Shown here: positions 11,089 through 24,600 of the stretch, one piece after another
How the letters are laid out: each line of letters begins with the position of its first letter
How positions within the stretch are numbered: position 1 is the stretch's first letter
DNA from: Lepidodermella squamata
Taxonomy: Eukaryota; Gastrotricha
Reading direction: 5' to 3'
Assembly: GCA_047495785.1 (NCBI GenBank)
Contig: JBLDXI010000054.1
Span: forward strand, 3,162,001-3,226,000
Length of the DNA: 64,000 bases
The notes under the pieces: model-generated
Told to the model about the DNA's origin: nothing
Seen by the model: the letters and a program-made list of their open reading frames with translations, nothing else
The model's database searches: none
Made by a program: the position numbers and the translations under genes

Positions 11089-14000
11089 CCAATTTTACCT
11101 CGCTTGCGCTAGTCACGGTTTCTTTCACAGCCTTGAAGATATATTTTAACCGACTCATCTACCTCTGCAAATCTGCGTAGATTGCCAATACTTACCTCTC
11201 TCTTTTCTTGTTTTGATTTGACACTTTTAATATTAATTGAATGGCCGATTCTTTGAAAGTAGTAACATACTACCGCGTCAACAAAGTCACTAAGTTGTAA
11301 CGAATCACAGTTTTAGTTTTGTTGCAATTATATCAGTGAGAGAGAAGAGTTGTATTTTCTAGAGTGAAGCAAGCTTCTGAAACAGCTTCTGGCGCCTTAT
11401 TTTACCAGCGATGATGATTGGTGCGATCATGACTAAACTTGAATCTATTCTTAAATTTCAGGCTATTTTCGGTCCGTATTTTTCTCCGAATTTTATCAAC
11501 TGTTTTATAGGACAGAATTCTTGTTATTTTATGCTCTGATATTCGAATTGAAATAAAACTCGCCAGTATGAGAAAGATTGACGGGGATTTTTCCCCTTTT
11601 TGAAAAATACGTAGCTTGGATATTCTTCGAGCATCAGCTGATACGCGCAACAGCGCCATTAAACTGAGTAGGCGACAGTTTCAGTTAATAATGAAGTATA
11701 AGCTTGAATTAATGTTCCGGCATTTCTACTACTGAGAAGTTCTTATGAAAATTTTTGCAGGTGGGTAATGTGCGAAGGGCTCTATGCGGTGAGATAGAAA
11801 ATCGGCAAAATGGTGCTTTAGCTGTGAATTCTGTCGTCTTAAACTGGCATGGCTTGCATTTAACAGACCTAGTCAATAGAGAATCAAAAGCTTAACTATA
11901 ACGTCTATTGTCGAAAAACTTTGACGGAACCCGTAAAACAGCGGATACAAATTATGGAAGAGCACAATCATTTTGCACAATTCCAATCGGATCGAATGAG
12001 GTCGTTAAATGCTTAATTTTTAATGTTGCGGCCTCAGTCATGCGTCCAATTCGGACGTTACTAGGTAACAAATGATTTCCCCGTCATGCAATGCATTACT
12101 TCTCGATTTTTCACGAAAGCTGACGGAAATGAAAATTGATCAAAATTTGCGAATTTTGCGAAAACCGCCACCGTTGACAGCCAGAGGCTGTCGATGAAAC
12201 CATAGTATGCACAGCAATATAACCTATCAGTTGATTGACAAGATGAGCCATTCAACAGAATAAAAAAGTGAGAAAGAATCAAGAAGGTCACTGATTCCAG
12301 ATCGCTGACTCGGACGCCACTGCCTAAAAAATCCAAAATCCAAAAACGCGTGAAAAACTGCGGCAAAACCTACGCATATTTTCATCTTAAATAATTAAAT
12401 ATTTACAATAAACATTTGTTACCAACAAATTTGTTGATGTTTTATAATACCCATAATAAATATTGACTTTGAAGTCGTTGCCGGGAATCGGCAAAATTTT
12501 GCGGTTTTTCGCGAAGGCTGAGGGTTATATTAGAGCTGGGATTTGTTAGCTGGATGTTTTCGATACTGTACGGCGAATTGCCGGCTAACTGTCATTTATC
12601 GTCTTTATAAGCTCTTCATAGTTTACGCTGTGAAGTTTCAATCACAAGTCATATCCATTATCCAGCTTTTTCCAGTTTCTAGCTACTCGGATGCCGTCGA
12701 AGATCAAAGGTCTTGAGGGGAGGATTTTCTTAGAAATCCTTTCAATATTACATATTAGAGATTGTTTTATTTTCCTGCAAGCAAGGATTTCCCAAGTAAT
12801 TTTTTTGCGTATTTCGGATGCAGCAGCTAGCCGCGACTCGCGATTTGGTACTCAGACCGTCGTTTTATATGTTGTATGTTTACCATTGAACACAGCGCCC
12901 TGGTCAACAATTTACTGCGTACTCTCATTTGCCTCGCCAAATGTATTAAATGCTAGTTATCTTGCTTCGCAATCCAGTGGATTAGTCCGGCAAAAAGCAT
13001 GGCGTGACTAATATCCAGTTCATTCAACTTTCTTCTGTTTACACGCGAAGTTTTTCGAAGGCGACTTGAAGCTGATATTGTCATTAAATTGAAAGTTGTT
13101 ACCGTATACTGTATACCAGACGTCGATAAGAGATATAAGTAGTTGCCATTCAAGTATTGTCAGCTGTGTTCTATCAGTTCAAAATGCATGATTTCGTTCA
13201 TGTTTTTCTGGGTGGAAGACGAAATAAGTATAGAACAAATTCCGTGAATGAGACATGAATCTCTAGTCACCATTCACTTCACTCCAAAATGGTCCGCGGC
13301 CTGCTATTGTAAATAGTTTTGCAGCGATGCCGTCGATATTGACGAGATAATCGATTGATTTGGACCGAGTAAAGTCCACCGTAATTCGGTATGTCTCTGT
13401 TTTGCAGAGAAGTACTGGCTATAGTTTATCGACGCCATAATATCAAAATTTTCGCTACTACAATGAAGCAATGGCGCCCCAAGTGCTAACCCAGGATGGG
13501 TTTAATATCTCCGCCAAAGAAGAACAAAATTGCTCGAACTCGCAGGAAAACCCAAACACCTCCATAGCGAAATTAGCATTTCAAGAGTCATGAGTCATGG
13601 TCATTGAGGTAACGGTGAGAAATGATCTTATTATGCATCTTACCTGTGCTATATTCATGACCAACGCATACGACCTTTATTCGATTGCATAATCTTAGTG
13701 AACCTTCGGCTTTTTTGAGCGTTGCACGGCAAAAATAGCTATTTATTTTAAGTTGACCAGCTTTATGTTAGACTCGACTAGTTCGCGCTTACGTTATCTG
13801 AATATCACTCCCCACACTAATTGTTACGGCTTGACATATGATCTGGGAACGTTTAATCTGTCTGTAATTGTCTTTACCTTGTTATGAATGATTTTAATGT
13901 CACAAACAATTTTTAAGTTTTCCCATCACCATTCTGTGGTGAGCTTTTTCTTTGTGTTTTTGTTCGATCGCTATTAAAATTAATGGTTAATATTTGTACA

Positions 14001-14700
14001 AGTTGACCAGCTTTTCTACCCACTTAATCTATTAAACCACGAGTTGGTGGAACTAGAACTTGGGCTCATAATCTGCCGATTTTCACGATTGCTTGATAAA
14101 TCGCTTCGTATCTGATCTCGTTTAATCGCGAGATGTGTGATTGCAATTTCTCTAAACGTATCTGAAGTTGGCGGGACATCATAAAACGGGCCATTTTTTT
14201 ATTCCGGCCCCTAACCCTAAACATAACCCATCATATTAACCTTAGCTCGCTCGAAAGTATTCAAATTGCTCTTATTCAAAATGAATGGCCCGCTAGCTTA
14301 AATTTCGTTTTCTCTATCGCTTCCTTATTCCACCAGTTTTTCTATTTATGCGGAGAAGAATGCAAGCCACAAAAAATATATATCATGGATATCTTTTTTC
14401 ATTGATAATTCATCTCTTGCTATCGATGTCCTTGAGTTTAGCCCTTGACGCTCTGGGAGAACGAATATGCGCCGCATATCATTTGTATGATTGTTTCCGA
14501 ATATAAAGCCAATCTGGATCCGCGGCTTCGCGAACTGCTGAAGGCAATATCGATCCTCTCCCAATTTTTATTCATCTTTTCAGTACCGCAATAAAATATA
14601 AGGCCCAAGATGTGGCTGTGGACCACTGCGCATCGAATTAGAAATTCAGGCAACCAATCATGCATAATATTGCAGACAAGTGCCTGTTTAATATGAAAAC
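11089..14700. other. Long gene-free stretch, first half
   Basis: About 3.6 kb without a convincing gene. Short ORFs (such as 11402-11659 -, 12061-12366 -, 12691-13011 +) have no domain, signal peptide or codon pattern that supports them. A degenerate telomere-like string (CCTAACCCTAAACATAACCC) is at about 14209-14228. It may hold the distal promoter of the Ca2+ ATPase gene. Confidence 0.4.
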
Positions 14701-14810
14701 GCTACGGTCGTAAGTTTTTGGCGCCGAGGAACCCGCGCATCGCTGCGCCCAGCTTAATTGCTCTTCATCGTCATTTACATAATTGTTTTGCTGCGGAGAA
14801 CGTCGCGAAA

Positions 14811-14832
14811 TTTATATATATATTTATATATA
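14811..14832. repeat. TA-rich microsatellite
   Basis: Two runs of TATATATATA separated by TT. Confidence 0.6.
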
Positions 14833-14999
14833 TGTTGACCCAGCATTGATTCTTCGTTTGTTGTTTGAACGGTGCGTGGGAATCGTATATGTATTTATAT
14901 TTGCTAGCCGTCAGTCATTACACCAAGCCACTTGCACTAGTAGGTAGCAGTTATCGCAGTCTCTGGATTAACTCCTTGTGTGACCTTGACGGGGTTATT

Positions 15000-17900
15000 A
15001 TCGTCCGGCTTTACACACCTTGATGGTAGCTGGTACTCGTCCAGTTTTATCAATGAAAAGCAGACATCGAGTTGGATGGACGCGAATCGCCATGTGGACT
15101 CTTCTCGGTGTTATTATTATTATCACTTTCGGTTGTAGTTTCGATTCTATTCACATATAGAGCGGCGAATCGTGTAATAATAGCGAGATTGGGAGAGGTT
15201 GAACAAGGCGTTTCCATTTTACCTTTGTTATGACTGCGTTCGCAGGGTTTTACCCGTTTGCTCCACATATATATGAGTGTTGGATGTGGTGTGGCGGCGG
15301 CGGTCTGACTCCCTAGCAGTATGAATGATGCTTTGTCTTCTTGCCTTTCATTGTGAGAGAAGGGGAAGAGGCGGGGCAGGCAGGCAGGCATTTGCCCAAA
15401 CAAATCATCATTCGGCGTTGTAACTCGCGCATGCGATGTCTATTCACGTGTGCGCGGCGTGTATGTATGTTTCTGTGCGCGGAAGTGGGGAGATGATTGC
15501 TGCGCACAATGGTGTCTGCCTGGTATTCTAACCCGGCCAAGCCCCATCTCTGTGTTGCTAATCATAAAAACCGCCCGAATAACGCGCCAGCCTTGCCATG
15601 CGTCGATCCTCTCACTGATATGTTGTTCTTCTGCGCCGAGTAGCTATCGCCGGATTTTATCTGTTCAATACCGGCATACGTAGCTTATTACCTGTTTTAT
15701 AGTAATGATAGTAGTTGTAAGCTACCGATCGAACGCTACTCGCGAGACATCGAAACATTCGCCGGGTTATTATTGCTGTAATCATTATTACCAAGCTTTC
15801 TGCTGCTGCTGCTCGACTCAGCCACCAAATGTATCTTATGCTTTTCATCATAAACTCGCCCACCTTATGGCATATGGTTTTTCGCCAGGTGGGGTTAAAA
15901 ATCGCTAAAAACTCATTTTTGTTGTTGTTGTTATCATTATTTTGCAATCTTATCGCAGACATTCGCCATTTTTCACAGTTCGACCCTGTATGCTACTTGT
16001 CAGCCATTTTAGCGGCTGCATTTAAGTATTTTTTCGCCATTGTAAATTCACCACTAATACTTTTTATAGCGGGTAATAAAAAACTGGGCGAATAAAGTTC
16101 TCGGGCGAAGAACCGAGGAGTACTGTCATTTTTTATTGCCATCATTTTTAGATTTATCATCATCAAAATGATCGCGATTTATTATTGTATCGGGAAGTTT
16201 TTGCCCATCTCTTCATGTCGCCGTGCCATTACTTTAATGTGTGGAAACTTTCGACGACGGCGACGACGACGTATTATTTTTTAGATTGGCGAGCATATTA
16301 TCGCGTTTTAATAATATGATAATATTTTTCCTAGTGTAATAGCCGCGCCTATTTATTCATATGTTCTCGCTTCGCTGGTCGCTCGCCGTGGCTTTTTGGC
16401 GGCGGTTTCATGTTTTCCGCCTTTCCGCCTCCCCTTCGCCATTTTGTGTCAAATATTTTTTATAATATGCATTTTCTTTTTTATACCAAAAATAAACGAT
16501 TTTTATAGGCTTGCCCCTCGTTGTCGATGACGTCGCCGGCGCCAGTGCATACATTTTGTAGTAATTTTCAGTTTTATAATGTAAATTCTTTTTATTATTG
16601 GCAAAGTAAATCGTTGGTTATTTTTATTACAGTAAGTATTATTACACGCTAGCGACTAACGTGCTGCGCTTCTTTTTTTGCGTGCGCTGCATTTTGCGAG
16701 CGCCTATTCTCAACTGTCCGGCTTTAGCGAACTACTACTATACGACTGCGACTACTACTACTACTATCGCTATGTGTGCGGTTTGGTTGATTGATTTTTG
16801 TTCCGCGCTGCCGTCATCCCTGCTTCAACATCGCCATCATCATCAGCACAGCCGCCGCCCGCCCCGCCCCGCGCCAGCCACCGTGATAAGTTTTTTGTCA
16901 AACGCGCCACAGCCTCGAATCCGCTTTTGCATGATTTTAACGATGACGGCTATATTATAATAGTCTACCCTCCTTCAGTCGTCGCAGTCGATGTTGTTAC
17001 TATACGAACGCTGTCACTCAACACGATCTCGATCATAGTATATATTCTACTACAGCGACGACGACTACTACTACATAATATTATTTTGACGGCGCGACGA
17101 CGACGACGGCGACGATGAAGAAATTTCGGTTTGCCGGTCTCGTCGTCGACTCTTTTTGTATACAGGCATATTATTTTACTACTAGAACTACTACGACTGC
17201 GGCTACTACAATTTTATTTGCGTGTAGTCGCGTATATTTGCGGCTAGGCGAAGGCGCGCAGCACACACGCGAAGGCCTATCGATCGAACATCGCGGCGAT
17301 ATATATCGCCTGTCTCTTTTTGTACTGCATTTATTTTGCCTCGCCAGCGTCGCTCGGCGCTGCTGCTGCTGCTGCTACACAGCTAAATGGGCACTATAAT
17401 ATATTGCCATCATATATGGATTTTCGCCATCATCGTCATGCTTTTATTATAATATATATATTGCGAGTTGCCTTGTTTTCTACTGCTGCCGCTGTACTAT
17501 GACTGTGTATGCCCACCCAGTGGCGTGTCTCTCTGTGTGTTTTGCGACACACGACATGCTGTTGTACGTGAACTGTGAAGGGCTTTTCCATCCCGCCAAT
17601 CGCCAATCTTCTATGGGAATACATGCGCGTTGTTGTCTTGCATACCACTACTACTGTGCCACTTTTCGGCGCCGTACTCGGTTAGATAGCAGCAGCAGCA
17701 GCAGCGGCCGTTTTTCTCGCCGTCTTTCTTATAACCAAGCGACTATTTTTCCCCCATTTTGTCCCGTTTGGTAGTAGCAGGCCTATTACGCCAATAAAGT
17801 AATCCGTCGATATTTGTTCTCTTCAGAAACAGCGGCATCAAAAAGAATTCATTTTTGTTGAATGATTTCGCAGCCGCTTCAATAGGCACCTTTTCACAGC

Positions 17901-18641
17901 CATTGGCGACACATTAAGGTGGCTATTTTTCGATTGAGTGACATTAAAAAGTGTTGAACAAACATTTGCTTATCACTGTCTTGCTTTGTCGTGAGAGAGG
18001 CGGTTTTATTAGGTATAACCCCACGCAGGTAAAGAAATTTCCCTACGCTCAAGATATCTTTCTTTCTTTTTTACGGCGCTTATTTACATACACACGCATA
18101 GTCATCATGTGCTTACGCAAGTGGCACCGTACTGCGACACTCACATCGTATTTGCCGGCTATTATGTCACAGCTTAGCTAACATTTTTGTATTAGTACTT
18201 ATCTTGCCCGGTGAAAAATGTTTTTACTGACTGGGTTTTTTTATAGCATTTTACTCTCTAGTAACCTTCGTACCTGGAGATGCGTTTTACTTCTCGCTCT
18301 CTTTTTTCCCGCGCATTTATCAATGTTTATTTTTATAATGTAATACCAGCAATTTATTCACCGCCATTTTTTTGTCTCTAAATATAGGGCCGTTATTACA
18401 AGAATGTTATTGTGAAAAATCAAATTGCTAGGCTACACAGAAGCAGCAGACGGATTCCTCACCTTGTTTTCAAGTATCGCAACCGCGTGTCCGACTTAGA
18501 TTTAGTCGCAACATCAGGACATCGCTACGACACAATTAGTCTCTGCAAATTTCCCGTACTTTCGTTCTTTATGTGTAAATAATCGTTGTCAAGCCATTCG
18601 ATCTACGACATCATCATACAAATTGATTAAAAACAAGCGAA
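15000..18641. repeat. Triplet-repeat-rich region upstream of the Ca2+ ATPase gene
   Basis: Short perfect triplet runs recur for 3 kb: TTA at 15109-15123, CTG at about 15799-15812, CGA at 16246-16272, CTA at 16735-16768, CGA/CTA at 17047-17115, GCT at 17359-17376 and AGC at 17689-17706, with GGCA repeats near 15378. The ORFs here are made of these runs and are not protein-like. The segment directly precedes the ATPase start codon and is most simply its 5' UTR, promoter or first intron. Confidence 0.6.
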
Positions 18642-21600
18642 ATGACAGCTCCGGTTTCGAATGACAAGAACAACGCGGCGAATCCTTTCGGATGTTCGGT
18701 TAAGGAGCTGCGAGAGCTCATGGAGTATCGCGGCCGCGAGGCGCTCGAGAAGATCCAGCGCGACTACGGTCCAGGAGGCGTGGCCGAGATAGCGAAGCGC
18801 CTTCAGTCTCACCCGGAAAACGGCCTGCCAGACAGCCAAGCGGATTTAGACCGGCGGGGCAACGTCTTTGGCAAAAATTACATCCCTCCAAAGCCGCCGA
18901 AATCTTTCTTCGCGCTCATGTTCGAGGCCGTCCAGGACATGACCCTTCTCATCCTGATCGGCGCGGCTGTCGTGTCCTTAGCGCTTTCTTTCTACCCAGT
19001 TCCACCCGAAGAAGGACGTAAGTAACGCGTTTTTTTCTCGATAAAATTCTATATTATCACCCCTAATTAATTATCTTCAATAAATTTCCCCGCTTAATTT
19101 CTGTTGTTATGTTCTTGCTTATTTTATTGAATAAATATATCCCTTTGCACGGACGCTTCTAGGTGAAGTAATTTACGACATCGTAGAAGATGTTATTCGA
19201 ATTCAAAAAGGTCTACAGCATTATTATTTACCGGAGATATGTAGAAATTGAGCAAATGTCTTGTGCCATTTTTTATGCACCTAATTTTGAGAGAAAGTAC
19301 CGCACAAGAGAGATTCGTACATCACTATGTTACTATTTACACGTTTTTTGGAAAATATTGTGATTAATATTGCTAGAACAGAAACGTTTTTCGCCGTGAA
19401 AATTTATTGCGATTTTTTCGCATGTTGTTCCAATTTTTTAAGGCAGAATTTTTAATTATTTAATTTTGTGTTTTCTTCGGAATTGTAGAGGTTGCCGATG
19501 AGACGGAAGGTCACGCGAACTGGATCGAAGGTGTCGCTATTTTGATAGCCGTGTGTGTGGTCGTATTCGTAACTTCGTTCAATGATTGGAAAAAGGAACG
19601 GCAGTTCCGCGGCCTTCAGGCGAAAATTGAAGGCGAGCATAAATTCTCTGTGATACGCGGCGGCAAGGTAATACAGATCCCTGTCTGCGATATCGTCGTC
19701 GGCGACATTTGTCAAGTGAAGTACGGTGATTTGCTGCCTGCTGATGGCGTCATTATTCAAAGCAACGACTTGAAGATCGATGAAAGTTCACTCACCGGAG
19801 AGTCTGACCAAATCAAAAAGAGCGAGGACAAGGACCCGATGCTGTTGTCCGGCACGCACGTCATGGAGGGCAGCGGTCGAATGGTTGTGACTGCCGTTGG
19901 CCTCAACTCGCAAACGGGTATCATCTTCTCGCTGCTTGGTGCTGCCGAAGAGAAAAAGGAGAAGAAGAAGGAAGGCGCCGAGGGCGGTGAGGCCGAACAA
20001 CCTCGTGAGTTCACCATTTCAATTGCTAGATAACATACGATTAACTATTTTCAATTTCTTTTTAGTTCTTGGCCCTGACGGCAAACCAATCGGTAAGCTC
20101 GGCTATCCATCTTAAAATTTAGGTCATATAGGGATTCCAATGCTTATTAACTTTTTATAATGCGAAATTCAATTAATTCGGCTGAAAAAACACGTTTACT
20201 AGGCGTTCTTCGTTCCGCCACTGCTTCTCCGCAGCATCGCTATCACGCGGATATAGGTCCTCCCCCGGCGTCGCCGGGTGGTACGAACCTATGCCGTCTA
20301 GACGAGGGTGTGTAAAGAAATGAAAACGCTCGATGATTTGTGGTTTTTGCAGTAGTTAATATCTCTACAAGAAAACTAATCAGATTTCTTATTTTGAATG
20401 AATCTAATGAAAAGAGAGTACTAAGCATGCGGCATGAGTTTGGATTTATGCAGTAGATTCAAATTATATTTTCTGGTTTTGAAAATGGTTGTTTCTTCTT
20501 TCAGATGATAAGCTACAAAGCAACGTCCAAAAAGCCGAGGTTGCTAAGGAAAAGACTGCCGGTACTAAGGAACGCTCCGTACTGCAAGCTAAGCTCACTC
20601 GGTTGGCTATTCAAATCGGCTATATCGGTTTGTTTGGCAAATTTAAGGTGGATTTTTTATTTTATCATTTAATTTTATGATTTTAGGAACTGGCGTTGCT
20701 ATTGCCACCATCTTGGTTTTACTCGGTCGATTCTGCGTCGAGGAATTTCTTATCAAGAAGAAGGGCTGGAGCATGCGTTACATCCAACACTTCGTTAATT
20801 TCGTCATTCTCGGCGTTACCGTGCTTGTCGTCGCCGTTCCGGAGGGTCTGCCGCTCGCCGTCACCCTGGCGCTGGCCTACTCGGTCCGCAAAATGATGTT
20901 CGACAACAACTTGGTTCGCCACTTGGACGCGTGCGAAACCATGGGCAATGCGACGGCGATTTGCTCGGATAAAACCGGAACCCTGACAACTAACCGCATG
21001 ACAGTTGTCCAGGCGTACGTCTGCGGCGTTCACCACAAGACCCTGCCGCGGTTGAAGGACGTCCCCGAGACGATTCGCGACGTGCTGCAGGCCGCGATTT
21101 GCATCAACAGCTCGTACACATCGCGAGTTTTGTTCCAGCCGGACGGTAGCCTGCCGAAACAGGTCGGCAACAAGACCGAGTGCGCATTGTTAGGCTTCAT
21201 CCTGGAACTTAACGATCAAATGAAGTCGAAGCCGGACGAGAATACGGCGATTGAGAAGATCCGCAATGAATTCCCCGAGGCCAAGATGCATAAGGTTTAC
21301 ACGTTTAACTCGGTTCGCAAGTCGATGTCTACCGTCATCCCGACGCCGTTTGGCTACCGCGTTTTCTCGAAAGGCGCGTCTGAAATTATGCTGAAGCGTT
21401 GCCCGTACATTTACCAGTCGGGCGGGAAAATCGAGAAATTCGATGCCGCCTCGCAGGATCGCATGGTGCGTGAAGTTATCGAGCCAATGGCATCGGATGG
21501 CCTTCGAACAATTGGCGTCGCTTACAAGGATTACGTGCGCGAAACCGGCGGGCGAAAGGCGAAGGAGAACGAGGTTGGATTCGTGGATGAGAAGGACATT

Positions 21601-24600
21601 GACTGGGACGACGAGGACCGCATCGTTACCGGCTTGACTGCCATTTGTATCGTCGGTATCGAGGACCCTGTCCGGCCTGAAGTGCCGGAGGCCATTCGCA
21701 AGTGCCAACGGGCCGGTATTACGGTTCGCATGGTTACTGGTGACAACTTGAACACTGCCCGTTCAATTGCTACAAAGTGCGGCATTGTCAACGCCGGCAA
21801 TGATGACTACCTCATTCTCGAAGGCAAGGAGTTCAACCAACGCATTCGGGACCCGGTCACCGAACAGGTGGTCCAAGCTAAGCTCGACGCGATTTGGCCG
21901 CGTCTCCGAGTTTTAGCCCGTTCGTCACCTCAGGACAAGTACGTGCTGGTGAAAGGCATCATCGAGTCTCGCCTTTCTCAGAACCGCGAGGTCGTCGCTG
22001 TAACCGGAGACGGTACCAACGACGGTCCTGCCCTGAAAAAAGCCGATGTCGGCTTTGCGATGGGTATCGCTGGTACTGATGTCGCGAAGGAAGCGTCTGA
22101 TATCATTTTGACCGACGACAACTTCACGAGTATCGTCAAGGCCGTGATGTGGGGCCGTAACGTTTACGACTCGATCGCGAAATTCTTGCAATTCCAGCTG
22201 ACCGTCAACGTTGTCGCCATTGTTTTGACGTTCTTGGGCGCGGCGGCTATTAAAGACTCGCCGCTCAAGGCTATTCAAATGCTTTGGGTCAATCTTATCA
22301 TGGACACGCTGGCTTCGTTGGCCTTGGCCACTGAACCGCCAACTGAGAGTTTGCTACTTCGCAAGCCTTACGGCCGAACAACCCCGCTCGTCTCGCCAAC
22401 TATGACGAAAAACATTATTGGACACTCGATTTACCAACTTATCATCGTGCTAACTCTTCTATTCTTCGGTAATTTTTTTGAGATTTTCTAAAGATTTACA
22501 ACACTAAAATCAAGGCTTCAGCACTAGAATTTCCCGGATTTTTTTCATCTGAAATGAGTCCTGGGATTTTTTTTTTACAATTTTCGGTACCTGGTACCCT
22601 CAGAAATTTTTTAAGATTTTCATTTTCATGTTTTTTATTTGGATGAATCCTCCTTAATAATTTTTGTAATTGCAGGAGAGCGGTTGTTTGACATTGAAAG
22701 CGGCCGCGGTCGCGAAATGGATCCTATGCCGAGTCAGCATTTCACGATTGTATTCAATACCTTCGTGATGATGACACTGTGCAATGAAATCAACGCGCGT
22801 AAGATCCATGACGAGCGAAATGTTTTCGAAAACATTCACCGCAGCACGTTATTTGTCGGCATCTGGTTCGCAACCGTCCTCCTTCAAGTAATTTCTGGCA
22901 GCAATTGGTGGATTTTTTTAAATGACATTTTTTTTAGGTTTTAATCATTCAATTCGGCGGCCTTTTCTTCAAAACCGCTCCGCTCACCATTGACCAATGG
23001 CTGTGGTGCGTCTTCTTCGGTTTCGGCGAGCTAATCTGGGGCCAGCTAATGGCTAGCATTCCAACGGAGAAGCTCAAATGCCTTTACCCGAAGCAGAAGC
23101 CAGACCAGCCGATTACTTACACTGCCGAGGGTAACCCTGAAGTTACGGTCATGGGCGGTAACGGAGATCAGGGCTATGACATGACCGGCGCCCTTGACAC
23201 GGCCACCCGGGGGCAAATTCTCTGGATCCGTGGTCTCAACAGGCTCCAACATCAGGTCGGTTTTTGACTTTCTCAGAAATTGCGGTGTTGATCTCTAAAA
23301 TAAATGGCCAAAGAAATGCAACTTAGCAAAACACTCATAGCGAAAATACTCTCAGTCCAAAAAAATCGCCTGATGTTTCAATTAAAATCATTACTCGTTA
23401 ATGATCGCAGAAAATTGATTTATTTACAATCGTTTAGTTGAGCATTGATTTTGTGTGTTTTCAGCGTGGTTTTTTGGTTTGCAAATTGCTTGATGAAAAA
23501 AACCAAGACCCTATAATTGGAATGCTATAATTTAAGTAATTAGTGGGTTGGGTGGTAATTGTTAGCCAGGACCAGCAATAATTAAGTTCTGCATTTTTTC
23601 TAATTATTCAGAGTTTGCCTCAAATTTAACCGCAGAAAGTGCAAGTCCGGGTGTTGTAATATCATCAATCTTTCTATGCTCCAACCACATCTATTGTGTA
23701 AATCTTGACTTTGAATGCATTTTTCTCTTCGGGGTTGAATTTTTTCACACAAAAAAGCATATTGCATCATCCGGTAATTTTTTTACTTTGAAAAATTAGA
23801 GAGATTTGATTTTTTTGGGATCAAAAGTAATATTCATTTCTAAAGTCCTAGCTAGTCATCTGCATCGTCAAACACATAACCAATATAACCTTGTCTCGTT
23901 AGCCCCTAGTAAAATATTTACATATATAAAAAACATAACCTCCTTAACAAAAAGCCTAGTCAGTCCTAACAATGAATGCCAAAAAATGGTGATGGGAATT
24001 TTTAATAACAAAATGAAAAATTGCTTTTTTTATTTTGTTGTTTATGTTTTTGTTTTTGTACCTTACCTATTTCTGTGTTTGCTCATTTTTTTGTTTGTCT
24101 TGTCTGCTGTTTGTCCTGCCGCTCGCTCGGACGTTTTCCTACCTTTCGACCGCGCACTTTCCCGGAATGCAGATACGTGTGGCTCGTGCCTTTAAGACTG
24201 TGCTTGAAGACCTTGAAGAGAAGCGGAGCGTACACAGCTTGCAGTCGCTCCGGTCGGTGACCCAGTCCGCGGCACGGTTGCGGGTGGTAACGGGCTCCAT
24301 GGCTTCATCGCAGGCGCCCGGCGGGGACGCCGCGGCCGCCGACTCGGGCACCATCCCCTTCGTCGACGGCTCCGGGGCGGTGACGGGCGACAATGTGCCC
24401 CTGGTGCAGGTGCACCACGGCCCGTCGACAACGCCCCTGCAACGCTTCCTGGAAGGCGCTGCCGCCGCTGCTCAGAAGCAATCGCCGCAAAGGCAGCAGT
24501 CGCAGACGAGCAACCACTAGCAGCAGCGTCGTCGTCTCAACTACCTATCTAACAACAACCGCCAACTATTTTTATCATCAGCACTGATTGTACATTACAA

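Noticed and set aside
14205-14230. Telomere-like CCTAACCCTAAACATAACCC
   Set aside because: Only about two degenerate units; occurs easily by chance in AT-rich DNA.
15050-18181. More than ten ORFs of 60-117 codons
   Set aside because: Low-complexity products of triplet repeats, no domain and no consistent splice structure.
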